DNA of 64,000 nt from an uncultured Tenacibaculum sp. (GTDB taxonomy: Bacteria > Bacteroidota > Bacteroidia > Flavobacteriales > Flavobacteriaceae). The notes below the pieces were generated by a model, which saw only the letters and a list, made by a program, of their open reading frames with translations, had not been told where the DNA came from and did no database searches. Of this stretch, positions 17,392-25,860 are shown piece by piece (the stretch's first letter is position 1; every line of letters begins with the position of its first letter). The position numbers and the translations under genes were made by a program. The stretch lies in NCBI GenBank assembly GCA_947501615.1, contig CANMWK010000002.1:186001-250000 (forward strand), read 5' to 3'.

Positions 17392-17706
17392 TGATACCTT
17401 TTTGTAGGTTATTAATACAAATTTCTGTGTAAAAATAACTGAAAACTTAATTGATTTGCTATTTTTACGTAGTTTTTTCTGTGTTTTATCAAATCTATAG
17501 AAATGTATAATTGAGGAGTTTAAAATATATAAAAACGATCTATAAAAAGTTTTTACATCTAGCTTCAAGTAAATTGAAAAATATAAAGAGAAAACTAAAT
17601 AGAAAAAATAATGAGATAAATCAGTTGTTTCTGAAAATCACCAAATTTTCAATATAGTTTAAGATGGTGAAAAAGACGAAACAATAATCATAAAATCCCT
17701 GTAATC
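17392..17706. other. Divergent intergenic region folP / BT_3928-like
   Basis: 315 bases that should hold both promoters. I see no exact TTG-N19-TAnnTTTG match; the nearest plus-strand box is TATAGTTT at 17653-17660 with an overlong spacer to its TTG. No RNA structure or repeat was noticed. Confidence 0.5.
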
Positions 17707-18702
17707 ATGTTAAAAATATTGACACACATTTCAAGAGTTCTAGTTGGATTATTATTTATTTATTCAGGTTTTGTAAAACTGGTAGATCCAGTGGGATCAA
17801 AATATAAGTTCGAAGAATATTTTAGTGCAGATGTACTGAATCTTGAATTTTTAATACCTGTAGCCTTAGCATTTTCAATTTTGTTAATTATAACTGAATT
17901 AGTTCTTGGAGTAATGCTTTTAGTTGGTTATAAACCTAAATTTACAGTTTGGAGTTTGTTTGGTATTAACTTAATATTCCTATTCTTAACATGGTATTCG
18001 TATGCCTATAATAAGGTAACCGATTGTGGCTGTTTTGGAGATGCAATTAAATTAACACCAAAGGAAACATTTTATAAGAATATTGTGTTTATGGTGTTTA
18101 TTGTTATTCTAATTATTGGAGTACGATTTATAAAACCATTAATCTCGAATAAAATAGCTTCTTACGCTACAATAGGTTCGTTAGTGATTTCAGCATGTAT
18201 TGCATATTATGTATTACAGCATTTACCAATTATTGATTTTAGAGCTTACGCTATCGGAACTAATATTGCTGAAGGTATGGCGTTTGGACCGAATGGAGAA
18301 GATCCTAAAATACACGATTTTGAGATTAGTACGGTAGATGGAGATGTGTTAGAAGAAATGTTAGGTAAAGATAAAGCGATGCTGATTTTAATGACTACAG
18401 TAGAGAAGGTAAATAAAGAAGGTTTGAAATCTATTTCCGAAGTGGCAGCGAAAGCAAAGCAAAATGGATACGAAATTTACGTATTGACGTCAGATATTAT
18501 GATGGCCGATGTTATTTATGAAGATAATACAGAAAAGCTTGATGCTTTTAAGAAAGAGTATAACTTACCGTATGTTTTTGGTAGTTGTGATGAAAAAGCT
18601 ATTAAAACTGCAATTAGAGCTAATCCTGGTATTATTACTGTAGAAAAGGGGATAATTAAGAATAAGAAGAAGTGGAGAGATGTTGATGAACTAACATTTT
18701 AA
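17707..18702 (+). CDS. BT_3928-like DoxX/MauE membrane protein with thioredoxin-like C-terminus
   Basis: 331 residues. The N-terminal half has four to five transmembrane helices with GLLFIYSGFVKLVDPVGS and a conserved DCGCFGD motif (about residues 104-110), as in MauE/DoxX-related redox proteins. The C-terminal half (about 205-331) is a periplasmic thioredoxin-like domain (HDFEISTVDGD, MLILMTTVEK, YNLPYVFGSCDE, ANPGIITVEKG) that lacks a CxxC pair. It matches the conserved Bacteroidota family annotated as BT_3928. Redox partner unknown. A strong terminator follows. Confidence 0.85.
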   Translation: MLKILTHISRVLVGLLFIYSGFVKLVDPVGSKYKFEEYFSADVLNLEFLIPVALAFSILLIITELVLGVMLLVGYKPKFTVWSLFGINLIFLFLTWYSYAYNKVTDCGCFGDAIKLTPKETFYKNIVFMVFIVILIIGVRFIKPLISNKIASYATIGSLVISACIAYYVLQHLPIIDFRAYAIGTNIAEGMAFGPNGEDPKIHDFEISTVDGDVLEEMLGKDKAMLILMTTVEKVNKEGLKSISEVAAKAKQNGYEIYVLTSDIMMADVIYEDNTEKLDAFKKEYNLPYVFGSCDEKAIKTAIRANPGIITVEKGIIKNKKKWRDVDELTF

Positions 18703-18785
18703 TCACAGAGTTTAAATTAAAATTTACAAAAGCAATGGTAGTTGCAGATGTTTATTTTAACCAGAAATAAAATTAATAGAAGTAG

Positions 18786-18812
18786 AACCTCACAGAAATG
18801 TGAGGTTTTCTT
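18786..18812 (+). terminator. Intrinsic terminator
   Basis: 9-bp stem AACCTCACA/TGTGAGGTT with loop GAAA and a short T-rich tail. It lies between the BT_3928-like gene and crcB. Confidence 0.8.
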
Positions 18813-18825
18813 ATTTTCGTAACTC

Positions 18826-19200
18826 ATGAAACAGTTAGTGTTAGTATTTATTGGTGGAGGTTTTGGAAGTGTTTTGCGATTTGTTTTAAGTAAAGCTTTA
18901 AATAATACTGAAACAGGTATTCCTTTAGGTACTTTTTTGGTTAACATTTTAGGAAGTTTACTTATAGGTTGTATACTTGGTTTGGTAGCAAAAAATGAAA
19001 TGTTAACTTATAATCATTCATTATTGTTGGCAACTGGATTTTGTGGTGGTTTTACTACATTTTCTACATTTGCTTACGAAAACCATGTGTTTTTAAAATC
19101 AGGAGATTTTATCTCTTTTGCTATATATACGATAGCCAGTTTTGTGTTAGGTTTTTTAGCCGTGTTTTTAGGAATTTATATCATAAAAAATATTATATGA
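18826..19200 (+). CDS. crcB: Fluoride ion channel Fluc/CrcB
   Basis: 124 residues, four transmembrane helices. It has the family marks GGGFGSVLRF at the N-terminus, GTFLVNILGS (pore Asn) and GFCGGFTTFSTFAYE (Phe-box and central Na+ site). It exports fluoride as a dual-topology dimer. The fluoride riboswitch often found upstream of this family is not seen in the 120-base gap, which holds only a terminator. The stop overlaps the start of the next gene (ATGA), so the two are coupled. Confidence 0.95.
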   Translation: MKQLVLVFIGGGFGSVLRFVLSKALNNTETGIPLGTFLVNILGSLLIGCILGLVAKNEMLTYNHSLLLATGFCGGFTTFSTFAYENHVFLKSGDFISFAIYTIASFVLGFLAVFLGIYIIKNII

Positions 19201-19898
19201 GTAATGTAGTACAGTATAGTACAGAAGCGAACTATGCGATTTTGAAAATTGTAAATGGTAAAGTTAATGCCATTTCACATGAAGTTGTCGATGAGTTAAA
19301 TACTTATTTAGATAAGGCTGAACAGGAAGAACGAGTAGTGATTATTGCGGGGCAAGAAGGGATTTTATCTGGTGGTTTTGATTTGAAAGTAATGACAAAA
19401 TCTCCTGAAGCGGCTAAAGAATTGGTAACGAAAGGATCTAAATTATCACTTCGATTATTATCTTTTCCTTATCCTGTAATTATGACTTGTGGAGGTCATG
19501 CTGTAGCTAAAGGAGCCTTCTTATTATTATCAGCAGATTATAGACTAGGAGTTTCAGGTGATTTTAAAATTGGATTGAATGAAGTAATGATTGGAATGAC
19601 AATGCATAACGCAGGTGTTGAAATTGCAAGAGGAAAATTAACTCCAGTATACTTCCAGAGAAGTGTGGCTAATGCAGAAATGTATAATCCTGAAGATGCA
19701 GTTACTGCTGGATTTTTAGATAAAATAGTGCCACAAGAACATCTGTTGCCAACAGCGACTAAAATTGCACAAATGTTTGGGAAGCTAAATAAAAATGCAC
19801 ACAGAGATACAAAGCTTAAAGTGCGTAAAGAAACTTTAGAACGATTAAGAAAAGCAATAGAAGAGGATATAGCTCAAGAGTTGTCTTTTGATGCTTAA
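19197..19898 (+). CDS. Enoyl-CoA hydratase/isomerase (crotonase) family protein
   Basis: 233 residues from MSNVVQYSTEANYA; the ATG lies in the ATGA overlap with crcB, so the longer upstream frame is not used. The crotonase fold is seen in ILSGGFDLKVM (CoA and oxyanion-hole region), VIMTCGGHAVAKGAFLLLSADYRLG and GLNEVMIGMTM. The second oxyanion-hole Gly is present, but the catalytic Glu pair of true hydratases is not obvious, so the reaction is uncertain. Related proteins are often annotated crotonase/enoyl-CoA hydratase in flavobacteria. Confidence 0.85.
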   Translation: MSNVVQYSTEANYAILKIVNGKVNAISHEVVDELNTYLDKAEQEERVVIIAGQEGILSGGFDLKVMTKSPEAAKELVTKGSKLSLRLLSFPYPVIMTCGGHAVAKGAFLLLSADYRLGVSGDFKIGLNEVMIGMTMHNAGVEIARGKLTPVYFQRSVANAEMYNPEDAVTAGFLDKIVPQEHLLPTATKIAQMFGKLNKNAHRDTKLKVRKETLERLRKAIEEDIAQELSFDA

Positions 19899-19939
19899 AA
19901 TAAACAGCCCCACTCTTAAAGAAGTGGGGTTGTTTATTT
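19898..19939. terminator. Bidirectional intrinsic terminator
   Basis: A long stem of about 17 bp (AAATAAACAGCCCCACT with AGTGGGGTTGTTTATTT, one G-U) between the convergent crotonase and lipoprotein genes. Confidence 0.9.
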
Positions 19940-19961
19940 CAGGACTAATTTAAAGTCAAAT

Positions 19962-20753
19962 TTATCCTCTACACCCTCGAATGACTCCGAATAAATAGTC
20001 ATCTGCAGCTTCTCTATATTCGTCACCACATTCACTATCAAAAGGATTAAAACTACTACCATTCACTCGTCCGCATCTATCATGATCTAAACAGTCTTTA
20101 GTCCAAGCACTAGCAATCGTAAAGAAAGATCCACAGCCAGAGCCACATCGTCCAATACAGTCTTCCCCGTTTACTAAGATAGATTCGCGGATATTGCCAC
20201 GATCATCATCATAAGTTGCAGTAACAAAAGTGTTTTTACGAATACACGTAATACCTTCATCTCTATTTTTTAATGTTTGCTTTACACTTGAAGCTATACG
20301 TGTTTTTTTATGTGGGTATCCTGTTGGAGATTTTGCCCAATATTCTAATAAACGTAATAAAGTAAACTCAGCCATAGAAAATTGATCTGTAGTTTCTCCT
20401 TTAAATAAATAGTTAGAAATTTCCTTTCCTAAATCTAACAAGGTTTGTTTTTGATCTAAAGTTAGTACAGCATCTTTTCCGTCAAAATCGATAGATTGAT
20501 CTTGATAATTTACAGAAGCATATAATGTAACAGCATCAATTTCTAAAGTAGTGGTAAACACAAATTCACTTTTAGCAGCTACTTTATAGTTTACTAAATG
20601 TTCATTAATTGTTTTTTCTCCAGCGAAAATTTGCTCTTCTTGTTGCTCTAGTCCAATAGCTTCTGCTTCAGGATTGTTATTGTCATCATTACAGCTTATC
20701 ACAAATAATCCAGATAAAATTACAAACGTTAAAAGTTTAAAATGTTTTTTCAT
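19962..20753 (-). CDS. Lipoprotein with phospholipase A2-like C-terminal domain
   Basis: 263 residues. A lipoprotein signal ends VISCND (Cys21), and an acidic linker and a domain of unknown type follow (about 45-160). From about 190 on there is a Cys-rich segment: ILVNGEDCIGRCGSGCG, then WTKDCLDHDRCGR and SECGDEYREAADDYL. C-x-x-H-D-x-C (Cys221, His224, Asp225, Cys227) is the active-site helix pattern of secreted phospholipase A2, and the later Asp/Glu-rich helix could supply the second catalytic Asp. Gly-Arg-Cys-Gly-x-Gly-Cys-Gly resembles the calcium loop. The enzyme call is inference; a structural Cys-rich domain is the alternative. Its promoter may be the TAGTTTTG box on the minus strand at 20780-20787. 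Confidence 0.65.
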   Translation of the reverse strand: MKKHFKLLTFVILSGLFVISCNDDNNNPEAEAIGLEQQEEQIFAGEKTINEHLVNYKVAAKSEFVFTTTLEIDAVTLYASVNYQDQSIDFDGKDAVLTLDQKQTLLDLGKEISNYLFKGETTDQFSMAEFTLLRLLEYWAKSPTGYPHKKTRIASSVKQTLKNRDEGITCIRKNTFVTATYDDDRGNIRESILVNGEDCIGRCGSGCGSFFTIASAWTKDCLDHDRCGRVNGSSFNPFDSECGDEYREAADDYLFGVIRGCRG

Positions 20754-20933
20754 GAGTATAAAATTTGAGGTTATAACATCAAAACTACGCTTACAATGTG
20801 ATGAAAAAATATATTGATTATTAAATAAAGATTAAGGCAGAAATAGTATTGAATGGAAGTTTTTAGTGTTTAATTTATTGTTTTTTAATCGTTTGATTTT
20901 AGTATTTAGAAAAGGATACTTAACAATAAAATG

Positions 20934-20961
20934 AAAAATCGTTATAGAAAAATAACGATTT
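20934..20961 (-). terminator. Intrinsic terminator (minus strand)
   Basis: 10-bp stem AAATCGTTAT/ATAACGATTT with a 6-nt loop and a T-run on the minus strand. It lies just downstream of the hypothetical lipoprotein gene ending at 20964. Confidence 0.65.
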
Positions 20962-20963
20962 AT

Positions 20964-21716
20964 TTATTTTAATCTTTTAATTCTTTCAAGTTGATGAATT
21001 AAAGATAAAGTTGGCAAAATTAGTTCTTTTTTATCATTGTAGAATTTCCATTTATAGGGGTCAATTTTAGAATATTTAACAGGGAATTCACAATCACCAT
21101 CTATATCATAAAATAAATCTGTATAATTGTCAAAAACACCTTCTGCTATTAATTCTTTTTTATTATTGTAGAATGTCCACATACCAGTTTTATAATGATA
21201 GTCTATTGTTCTAGGTATTGAGTCACATAGTATAAATTCTTCTTTATTAAACTTTCCTAAACCGTTAATCATTTTTTTGTGATTAATAGCCTTTTCTGAA
21301 AAACGTTCTACAAAGCGTAAAGAGAAAATTTCATTATAATGAACGTGTTTCATTAATTTAATATGTTTATTGTTTTTATTGATATACTCAATACCAAGTT
21401 TATATAGATTAATACTAAGTTTAAAACTATCACTAACAATGGTGTGTGATGGATGAAAGTCAATTTTATGTGTTACTCTTAAACCATCTAATTTTGAAAG
21501 ATATCTGTTTAATTCCTTGTAAGCTTTTGAATTTTTAGTAATAATTTTAGAAGGGTTCTTTCTTTTAAATTCAAGATAAAATGAATGAAACTCTAAATTT
21601 TCTTTTGGAAGTTGAAGTTGTATTGATTTTTTTACTTGTTCTTGTTTACAAGACATAAAAAAGAAAACACTTATTAAAGAAAGTCGAAGATAAAATAGCA
21701 TATTTTTACTTTTCAT
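20964..21716 (-). CDS. Hypothetical lipoprotein
   Basis: 250 residues from MKSKNMLFYLRL at 21716, a start that overlaps the upstream gene by 11 bases; an inner ATG at 21701 is also possible. The signal ends FFFMSCKQE. The body has two similar segments, MWTFYNNKKELIAEG and WKFYNDKKELI, of the kind found in short MORN/toxin-antitoxin-like 'YNDKGEL' repeats. The family is not recognised. It is probably co-transcribed with the DUF1684 lipoprotein in front of it. Confidence 0.65.
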   Translation of the reverse strand: MKSKNMLFYLRLSLISVFFFMSCKQEQVKKSIQLQLPKENLEFHSFYLEFKRKNPSKIITKNSKAYKELNRYLSKLDGLRVTHKIDFHPSHTIVSDSFKLSINLYKLGIEYINKNNKHIKLMKHVHYNEIFSLRFVERFSEKAINHKKMINGLGKFNKEEFILCDSIPRTIDYHYKTGMWTFYNNKKELIAEGVFDNYTDLFYDIDGDCEFPVKYSKIDPYKWKFYNDKKELILPTLSLIHQLERIKRLK

Positions 21717-22308
21717 ACGCCATAACACCAGCTTCAATAGCAATAGCTAAAAAATTATTTCTTGGAGTAATCGGACAAGAATAGCGATCGCTATATGCGC
21801 AATAAGGGTTATAAGCCGTGTTAAAGTCAATGATAATAGTACCATCTTTTTGTTCATCCGTAGTTAAAACATCAATAAAACGTCCGCCACCATAAGAAGT
21901 CTTTCCGTTGGTTTCGTCTAAAAAAGGAAGAAATAAATGATGCTTATAATCGATTCTAGGATTTGGATCCTTATAAATGTCTAGTTTAAAATCTGTACCA
22001 TCAATAGAAAAATAAACTTCCCCATACTTTTTATATTTTGCAATCCTTGATGTCGTTGTTGGAAAATTAAATGTTTTTGCATCTGGAGTTTTGATAAGTT
22101 TAGCAGTAACTTTAAACTTAGGATTAATAGGAAAAAAGTCTAGTCCCTTAAATTTGCGTAATCCACTTTTGGTTAAAGGAGACTTAGAAGCGTCTTTAAA
22201 TTTAGCATTCATTTCACGCTGAAATTCAGAGTCTCCTAAAGGTTTTTTCTTTTGTGAGTTGCAAGAAATTATGATACTTAAAAAAAGAAATAAAACGAGT
22301 TGTTTCAT
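21706..22308 (-). CDS. DUF1684 family lipoprotein
   Basis: 200 residues. The lipoprotein signal is MKQLVLFLFLSIIISCNSQ. The DUF1684 signature is clear: LDFFPINPKFKVTAKLI, PTTTSRIAKYKKYGEVYF, LFLPFLDETNGKTSYGGGRF and the end motif NPYCAYSDRYSCP. This widespread family has unknown biochemical function; the conserved Asn-Pro-Tyr-Cys-Ala-Tyr pair of Cys may form a disulfide. It precedes and overlaps the hypothetical lipoprotein. Confidence 0.9.
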   Translation of the reverse strand: MKQLVLFLFLSIIISCNSQKKKPLGDSEFQREMNAKFKDASKSPLTKSGLRKFKGLDFFPINPKFKVTAKLIKTPDAKTFNFPTTTSRIAKYKKYGEVYFSIDGTDFKLDIYKDPNPRIDYKHHLFLPFLDETNGKTSYGGGRFIDVLTTDEQKDGTIIIDFNTAYNPYCAYSDRYSCPITPRNNFLAIAIEAGVMAYEK

Positions 22309-22333
22309 GAGTTAAGGTTGTAAAATTAAAACA

Positions 22334-22744
22334 TCAATTTAATCTAGATTTTCGTTCTTCATCGGTTAAAAAACTCAAAGAACCACTACTATAGGTAGAG
22401 CCAAAAGTTTTTACACCAGAAAATACCTGCGATAAAGCATCTATTACCTGATGTTTGGTTAATTCTTTTAAAGGGTGAATGAATGTCGCCCATAGAATCC
22501 CGTCAGAAATAGCATATTTAATATCTAATGCGGTATGAAAATTTGCTTTCATACATGATGTGAGTTTATCATTGTTAAGTGTGTTAGCTTTTACAATTGG
22601 AGCTATAATTCGCATCCTATTGTGTAGTTCGTCAGTTAAACACATAAAAGAAATATCTTTAATTTCAAATTTCCAATATCCCTTACTGCCTTCAATATGA
22701 TCTACAGTATCAACTAAAATTTTATATAAAATATCATTATTCAT
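22334..22744 (-). CDS. Small soluble protein, YbjN/CesT-like chaperone fold suspected
   Basis: 136 residues with no signal peptide. The middle (DISFMCLTDELHNRMRIIAPIV, then ALDIKYAISDGILWATFIHPL) alternates strands and helices like YbjN / type III chaperone-like (CesT) proteins. The tail SFLTDEERKSRLN is polar. It stands 25 bases upstream of the DUF1684 gene on the same strand and is probably the first gene of that operon. The fold is a guess from pattern; no function is proposed. Confidence 0.6.
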   Translation of the reverse strand: MNNDILYKILVDTVDHIEGSKGYWKFEIKDISFMCLTDELHNRMRIIAPIVKANTLNNDKLTSCMKANFHTALDIKYAISDGILWATFIHPLKELTKHQVIDALSQVFSGVKTFGSTYSSGSLSFLTDEERKSRLN

Positions 22745-22832
22745 AGCTTACTTATTTAGTTATTACGAAATTAATTTAAATACCTTAAATAACAAAAAAA
22801 CTATTTCCGATACAACGTAAAGAATTTTTATA

Positions 22833-22999
22833 TATGTTTGTATAACAATTAAAAAGTAAACATGAAAAACACATGTACATATAAGCAATGGAGATCGGTA
22901 GTTAAACTATCGCTTTGTCGGGCTTCTTATGTATGAATGTTGTATTAATATAAAATATATAATTGCATTAAGTCCGGCTTTTAGCCGGACTTTTTATTT
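22833..22999 (+). ncRNA. Candidate structured leader or small RNA ending in a terminator
   Basis: A -7-like box TATGTTTG (22833-22840, no good TTG upstream) precedes a GC-richer segment. In it, ACAT-AAG (22877-22885) can pair with CTTATGT (22926-22932), AAGC with GCTT, and CGGTAG-TTAAA-CTATCG (22896-22912) forms a hairpin. An AT-rich stretch and a strong terminator follow. The MFS gene starts 31 bases later, so this may be an attenuator/riboswitch or a free sRNA. It matches no riboswitch class I know. Confidence 0.45.
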
Positions 23000-23002
23000 T
23001 TT
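22970..23002 (+). terminator. Strong intrinsic terminator upstream of the MFS gene
   Basis: AGTCCGGC (22971-22978) pairs with GCCGGACT (22984-22991) around a short loop, followed by TTTTATTTTTT. It lies before, not after, a coding region. Confidence 0.85.
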
Positions 23003-23029
23003 AATTCATCAACATAAACAAACACTATT

Positions 23030-24238
23030 ATGAAAAAGTTAATTTCAAATTATGTGGCAACATTCAAAGGGCTTTCAAAAGAAGTTTGGTGGTTGTCTTT
23101 AATTACGCTCATCAACAGAGCAGGAACAATGGTAATTCCATTTTTATCATTGTATTTAAAAGAAGGTTTAGGATTTACATTTTCAGATGTAGGTCTTATT
23201 ATGGTATTTTTTGGTTTAGGATCTGTAGCTGGGTCAAAGTTAGGAGGGTATTTAACAGATAAAATAGGGTACTATAAAGTGATGCAAGTCAGTTTGTTTT
23301 GCACAGGTATTTTGTTTGTGTTGTTACAATACGTTACAAGTTTGTGTGGATTTTGTATTTCAATTTTTATCTTAATGACTGTAGCAGATACGTTTAGGCC
23401 TGCAATGTTTGTAGCATTAAGTTCTTATAGTAAGCCAGAAAATAAAATACGATCTGTAACTTTAATACGTTTGGCAATTAATCTTGGGTTTTCTGCTGGA
23501 CCAGCAGTAGGAGGTATTATTATTACCACATTAGGATATAACGGGTTGTTTTGGGTAGATGGTGTTACTTGTGTTTTAGCAACTTTTTTGTTGATTAGTG
23601 TCTTAAACCCTAAAAAGGCAAGAGTAATAGATGAAGTTAAAAATGAGAACCCTATTTCAGTATATTCAGACAAGCTATTTTGGATTTTCTTTGTGGCAAT
23701 GGCATTATTTGGAATCGTGTTTTTACAATATTTTTCTACAATTCCATTGTACTATAGAGATGTTCATCATTTAACTGAATTCGAAATAGGTTTATTGTTA
23801 GGGGCAAATGGATTTATTATTTTTTTATTAGAAATGCCTCTGGTAAAATCACTTGAAGATTCAAAACATACTAAAATAATGTTAATGCTGTTCGGTGGGC
23901 TTTTAGTTACAATTAGTTTTATTGTATTAAATATAACCAGTTGGGTTGGTGTTTTGATTATAGGAATGTTTTTTATGACCATAGGAGAAATGATAATGTT
24001 TCCTTTTTCTAATGCATATGCAATGGAAAGAGCAAAAAAAGGAAGTCAAGGTCAGTATATGTCATGGTATAGTATTTCCTTCTCTTTAGCACATGTTTTT
24101 GGTCATTTTTCAGGAATGCATTTAGTAGATCAAATAGGTTACGATAATACTTGGTACGTAATCTTCGGATTGTCATTATTAAGTGGTTTTTTCTTATTGT
24201 TACTCTTATATAGAACAAAACAATTACAGAAAGAATAA
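23030..24238 (+). CDS. Major facilitator superfamily transporter
   Basis: 402 residues, 12 predicted transmembrane helices. The MFS motif A between helices 2 and 3 appears as GSKLGGYLTDKIGYYKV and a proline/glycine-rich motif C-like segment as GFSAGPAVGG in helix 5, suggesting a proton-driven exporter of the drug-resistance/YfcJ type. The substrate is not deducible. The upstream leader with an intrinsic terminator suggests its expression is controlled by attenuation. No partner gene is present. Confidence 0.88.
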   Translation: MKKLISNYVATFKGLSKEVWWLSLITLINRAGTMVIPFLSLYLKEGLGFTFSDVGLIMVFFGLGSVAGSKLGGYLTDKIGYYKVMQVSLFCTGILFVLLQYVTSLCGFCISIFILMTVADTFRPAMFVALSSYSKPENKIRSVTLIRLAINLGFSAGPAVGGIIITTLGYNGLFWVDGVTCVLATFLLISVLNPKKARVIDEVKNENPISVYSDKLFWIFFVAMALFGIVFLQYFSTIPLYYRDVHHLTEFEIGLLLGANGFIIFLLEMPLVKSLEDSKHTKIMLMLFGGLLVTISFIVLNITSWVGVLIIGMFFMTIGEMIMFPFSNAYAMERAKKGSQGQYMSWYSISFSLAHVFGHFSGMHLVDQIGYDNTWYVIFGLSLLSGFFLLLLLYRTKQLQKE

Positions 24239-24262
24239 AAAGGTGATATTCAATCATAAAAA

Positions 24263-24334
24263 ATTATCGGGGATTTATAATTTTTAAGCAATATTTTAGT
24301 TATTGTAGTAAATAAATTTAAATCCCCAGATAAT
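24263..24334 (+). promoter_or_regulatory. Long hairpin ending one base before the GH8 start codon
   Basis: ATTATC-GGGGATTTA (24263-24277) plus TAATTT pairs with AAATTTAAATCCCC-A-GATAAT (24314-24334), a stem of about 18 bp with one bulge enclosing about 30 nt. Its right arm runs into the initiation region of the GH8 gene (ATG at 24336), so in mRNA it would mask the ribosome landing site. It could also be a terminator-like or operator palindrome, but there is no T-run. Confidence 0.6.
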
Positions 24335-24335
24335 C

Positions 24336-25721
24336 ATGAAAAAAATTACATTCCTATTACTATTCAGTTGTGCGTGTTTTTTTGCACAAAATTCGAATAT
24401 TCAATTCACGAATTCGAGTTATCCTTTTGGTTTAAAGCCTACTAATATTCAAAATTCAGATGCTAAAGATGCGTATATACAATGGAAGAATGCTTTTGTA
24501 GATACGAATTGTGGAGGTGGAAGAGCAAGGGTTAAATTTGATGATCCTAATTTTACGGTATCTGAAGGGATAGCCTATGGTATGCTGTTAGCGGCTTATG
24601 CAAATGATAAAGAATTATTAGACGGTTTATGGAAGTACTATAAAAGCCATAGAAATGCAAATGGAGTAATGCATTGGAAGATAAAAGGCTGTGATACTGT
24701 TGATGGTCAGAATGGAGCTACAGATGCTGAGTTAGATGTAGCGATAGCATTAATTGTTGCAGGAAAACGTTTTGGAAATAGCGGAGAGATAAATTATGAT
24801 AACGATGCTAAAGAACTCATAGCTGCAATGAAACAACATGAGATAGAGGCAGGTACTTTTGTGTTAAAGCCTGGAGATGCTTGGGGTGGTTCAGATAATA
24901 CAAATCCGTCATATTTTGCTCCAGGATATTTTAGAGTTTATGGAGAGTTTACAAATGATGTTCAATTTTGGAATAATGTTACTCAAAAATCCTATGCTGT
25001 TTTAAATGCTAACTTATCTGTAAATAATGCAGTAGATTGTTTAGTTTCAGATTGGTGTAAAGCAGACGGTTCATATTCAGATATTGTACCTTGGGCTTTT
25101 AATTCTGGAAAATCTTTTTATTATGATGCTGCCAGAACACCTTGGAGAATTGCTACAGATTTTTTGTGGTATGGAAAAGCTGAAGCTTCAGATTATTTAA
25201 AAAAATGTGAGAATTTCGTTAATCGTGTAGGAGGGTTGAACAACATAAAAGCAGGTTATCATCAAGACGGAACAAGTGTTCATAACTTTAATGATCCAGT
25301 TTTTACAGGTTCATTTGCCTCAGCATTACTAGTAGTAAATAATCAAACTACAGTAGATAATGCTTATGCTACAACTAAAAATTTAACATCTACACAATAT
25401 TTTGCGACTACATTAAGAGTGTTGTATATGTTTACATTGTCTGGGAATTTATTTAATCCAGTAAGCGAAGTTTTAAGTGTGGAAGAAGTGAAAGAAAATA
25501 AAGTGAAACAAATTTTATACCCTAATCCAACTACTAATGAATTACGTTTAGTAAACTTTAAATTAGGAAATAAGGTAACAATTTATAATGCTTTAGGTAA
25601 GGAAATAATGACTGCAGATGTGAAGAATTCCAATATGGAGTTAGTGGATGTATCAAGACTTTCTTCAGGAATTTATTTTATTAATAGTGGTAATGTTAAA
25701 ATTAAATTCATAAAAAAATAG
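24336..25721 (+). CDS. T9SS-secreted GH8 endoglucanase
   Basis: 461 residues. Signal peptide (1-18, CACFFAQ) precedes a GH8 (alpha/alpha)6 domain (about 30-375). TVSEGIAYGMLLAAY contains the acid Glu77; GATDAELDVA holds the substrate-binding Asp130. YYDAARTPWRIATDFLWYG is the later GH8 signature with the probable catalytic base region. The C-terminus (about 385-461, LYPNPTTNELRL to VKIKFIKK) is a T9SS type A sorting domain. GH8 enzymes cleave beta-1,4-glucan, chitosan or xylan with inversion; cellulase is most likely given the cellulase cluster 11 kb away. No bcs cellulose synthase genes are near, arguing against a biosynthetic BcsZ role. Confidence 0.9.
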   Translation: MKKITFLLLFSCACFFAQNSNIQFTNSSYPFGLKPTNIQNSDAKDAYIQWKNAFVDTNCGGGRARVKFDDPNFTVSEGIAYGMLLAAYANDKELLDGLWKYYKSHRNANGVMHWKIKGCDTVDGQNGATDAELDVAIALIVAGKRFGNSGEINYDNDAKELIAAMKQHEIEAGTFVLKPGDAWGGSDNTNPSYFAPGYFRVYGEFTNDVQFWNNVTQKSYAVLNANLSVNNAVDCLVSDWCKADGSYSDIVPWAFNSGKSFYYDAARTPWRIATDFLWYGKAEASDYLKKCENFVNRVGGLNNIKAGYHQDGTSVHNFNDPVFTGSFASALLVVNNQTTVDNAYATTKNLTSTQYFATTLRVLYMFTLSGNLFNPVSEVLSVEEVKENKVKQILYPNPTTNELRLVNFKLGNKVTIYNALGKEIMTADVKNSNMELVDVSRLSSGIYFINSGNVKIKFIKK

Positions 25722-25784
25722 AATTATAATTTCTATAAAGGCGATACCATAAGTGTAAGCCAAATTTAAATAGTTGATCATGTT

Positions 25785-25823
25785 TAGCGAGAAAGAATCA
25801 AATTCTTTCTCGCTATGTTTTTT
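25785..25823 (+). terminator. Intrinsic terminator after the GH8 gene
   Basis: 13-bp perfect stem TAGCGAGAAAGAA/TTCTTTCTCGCTA (25785-25797, 25803-25815) with a 5-nt loop and a T-run. Confidence 0.9.
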
Positions 25824-25860
25824 ATGATAAGTATAGTATTTTTGAAAATGAAATTTCAAT

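Noticed and set aside
17392..17568. 59-residue N-terminal extension of folP
   Set aside because: The extension is Lys/Phe-rich and unlike dihydropteroate synthases; the family start MTINCKG fits at 17391.
18703..18825. Fluoride riboswitch upstream of crcB
   Set aside because: The conserved fluoride-aptamer segments are absent; only a terminator hairpin is present.
22877..22932. Purine-riboswitch reading of the MFS leader
   Set aside because: The paired ends look similar, but the conserved junction bases and two kissing loops of purine aptamers are missing.
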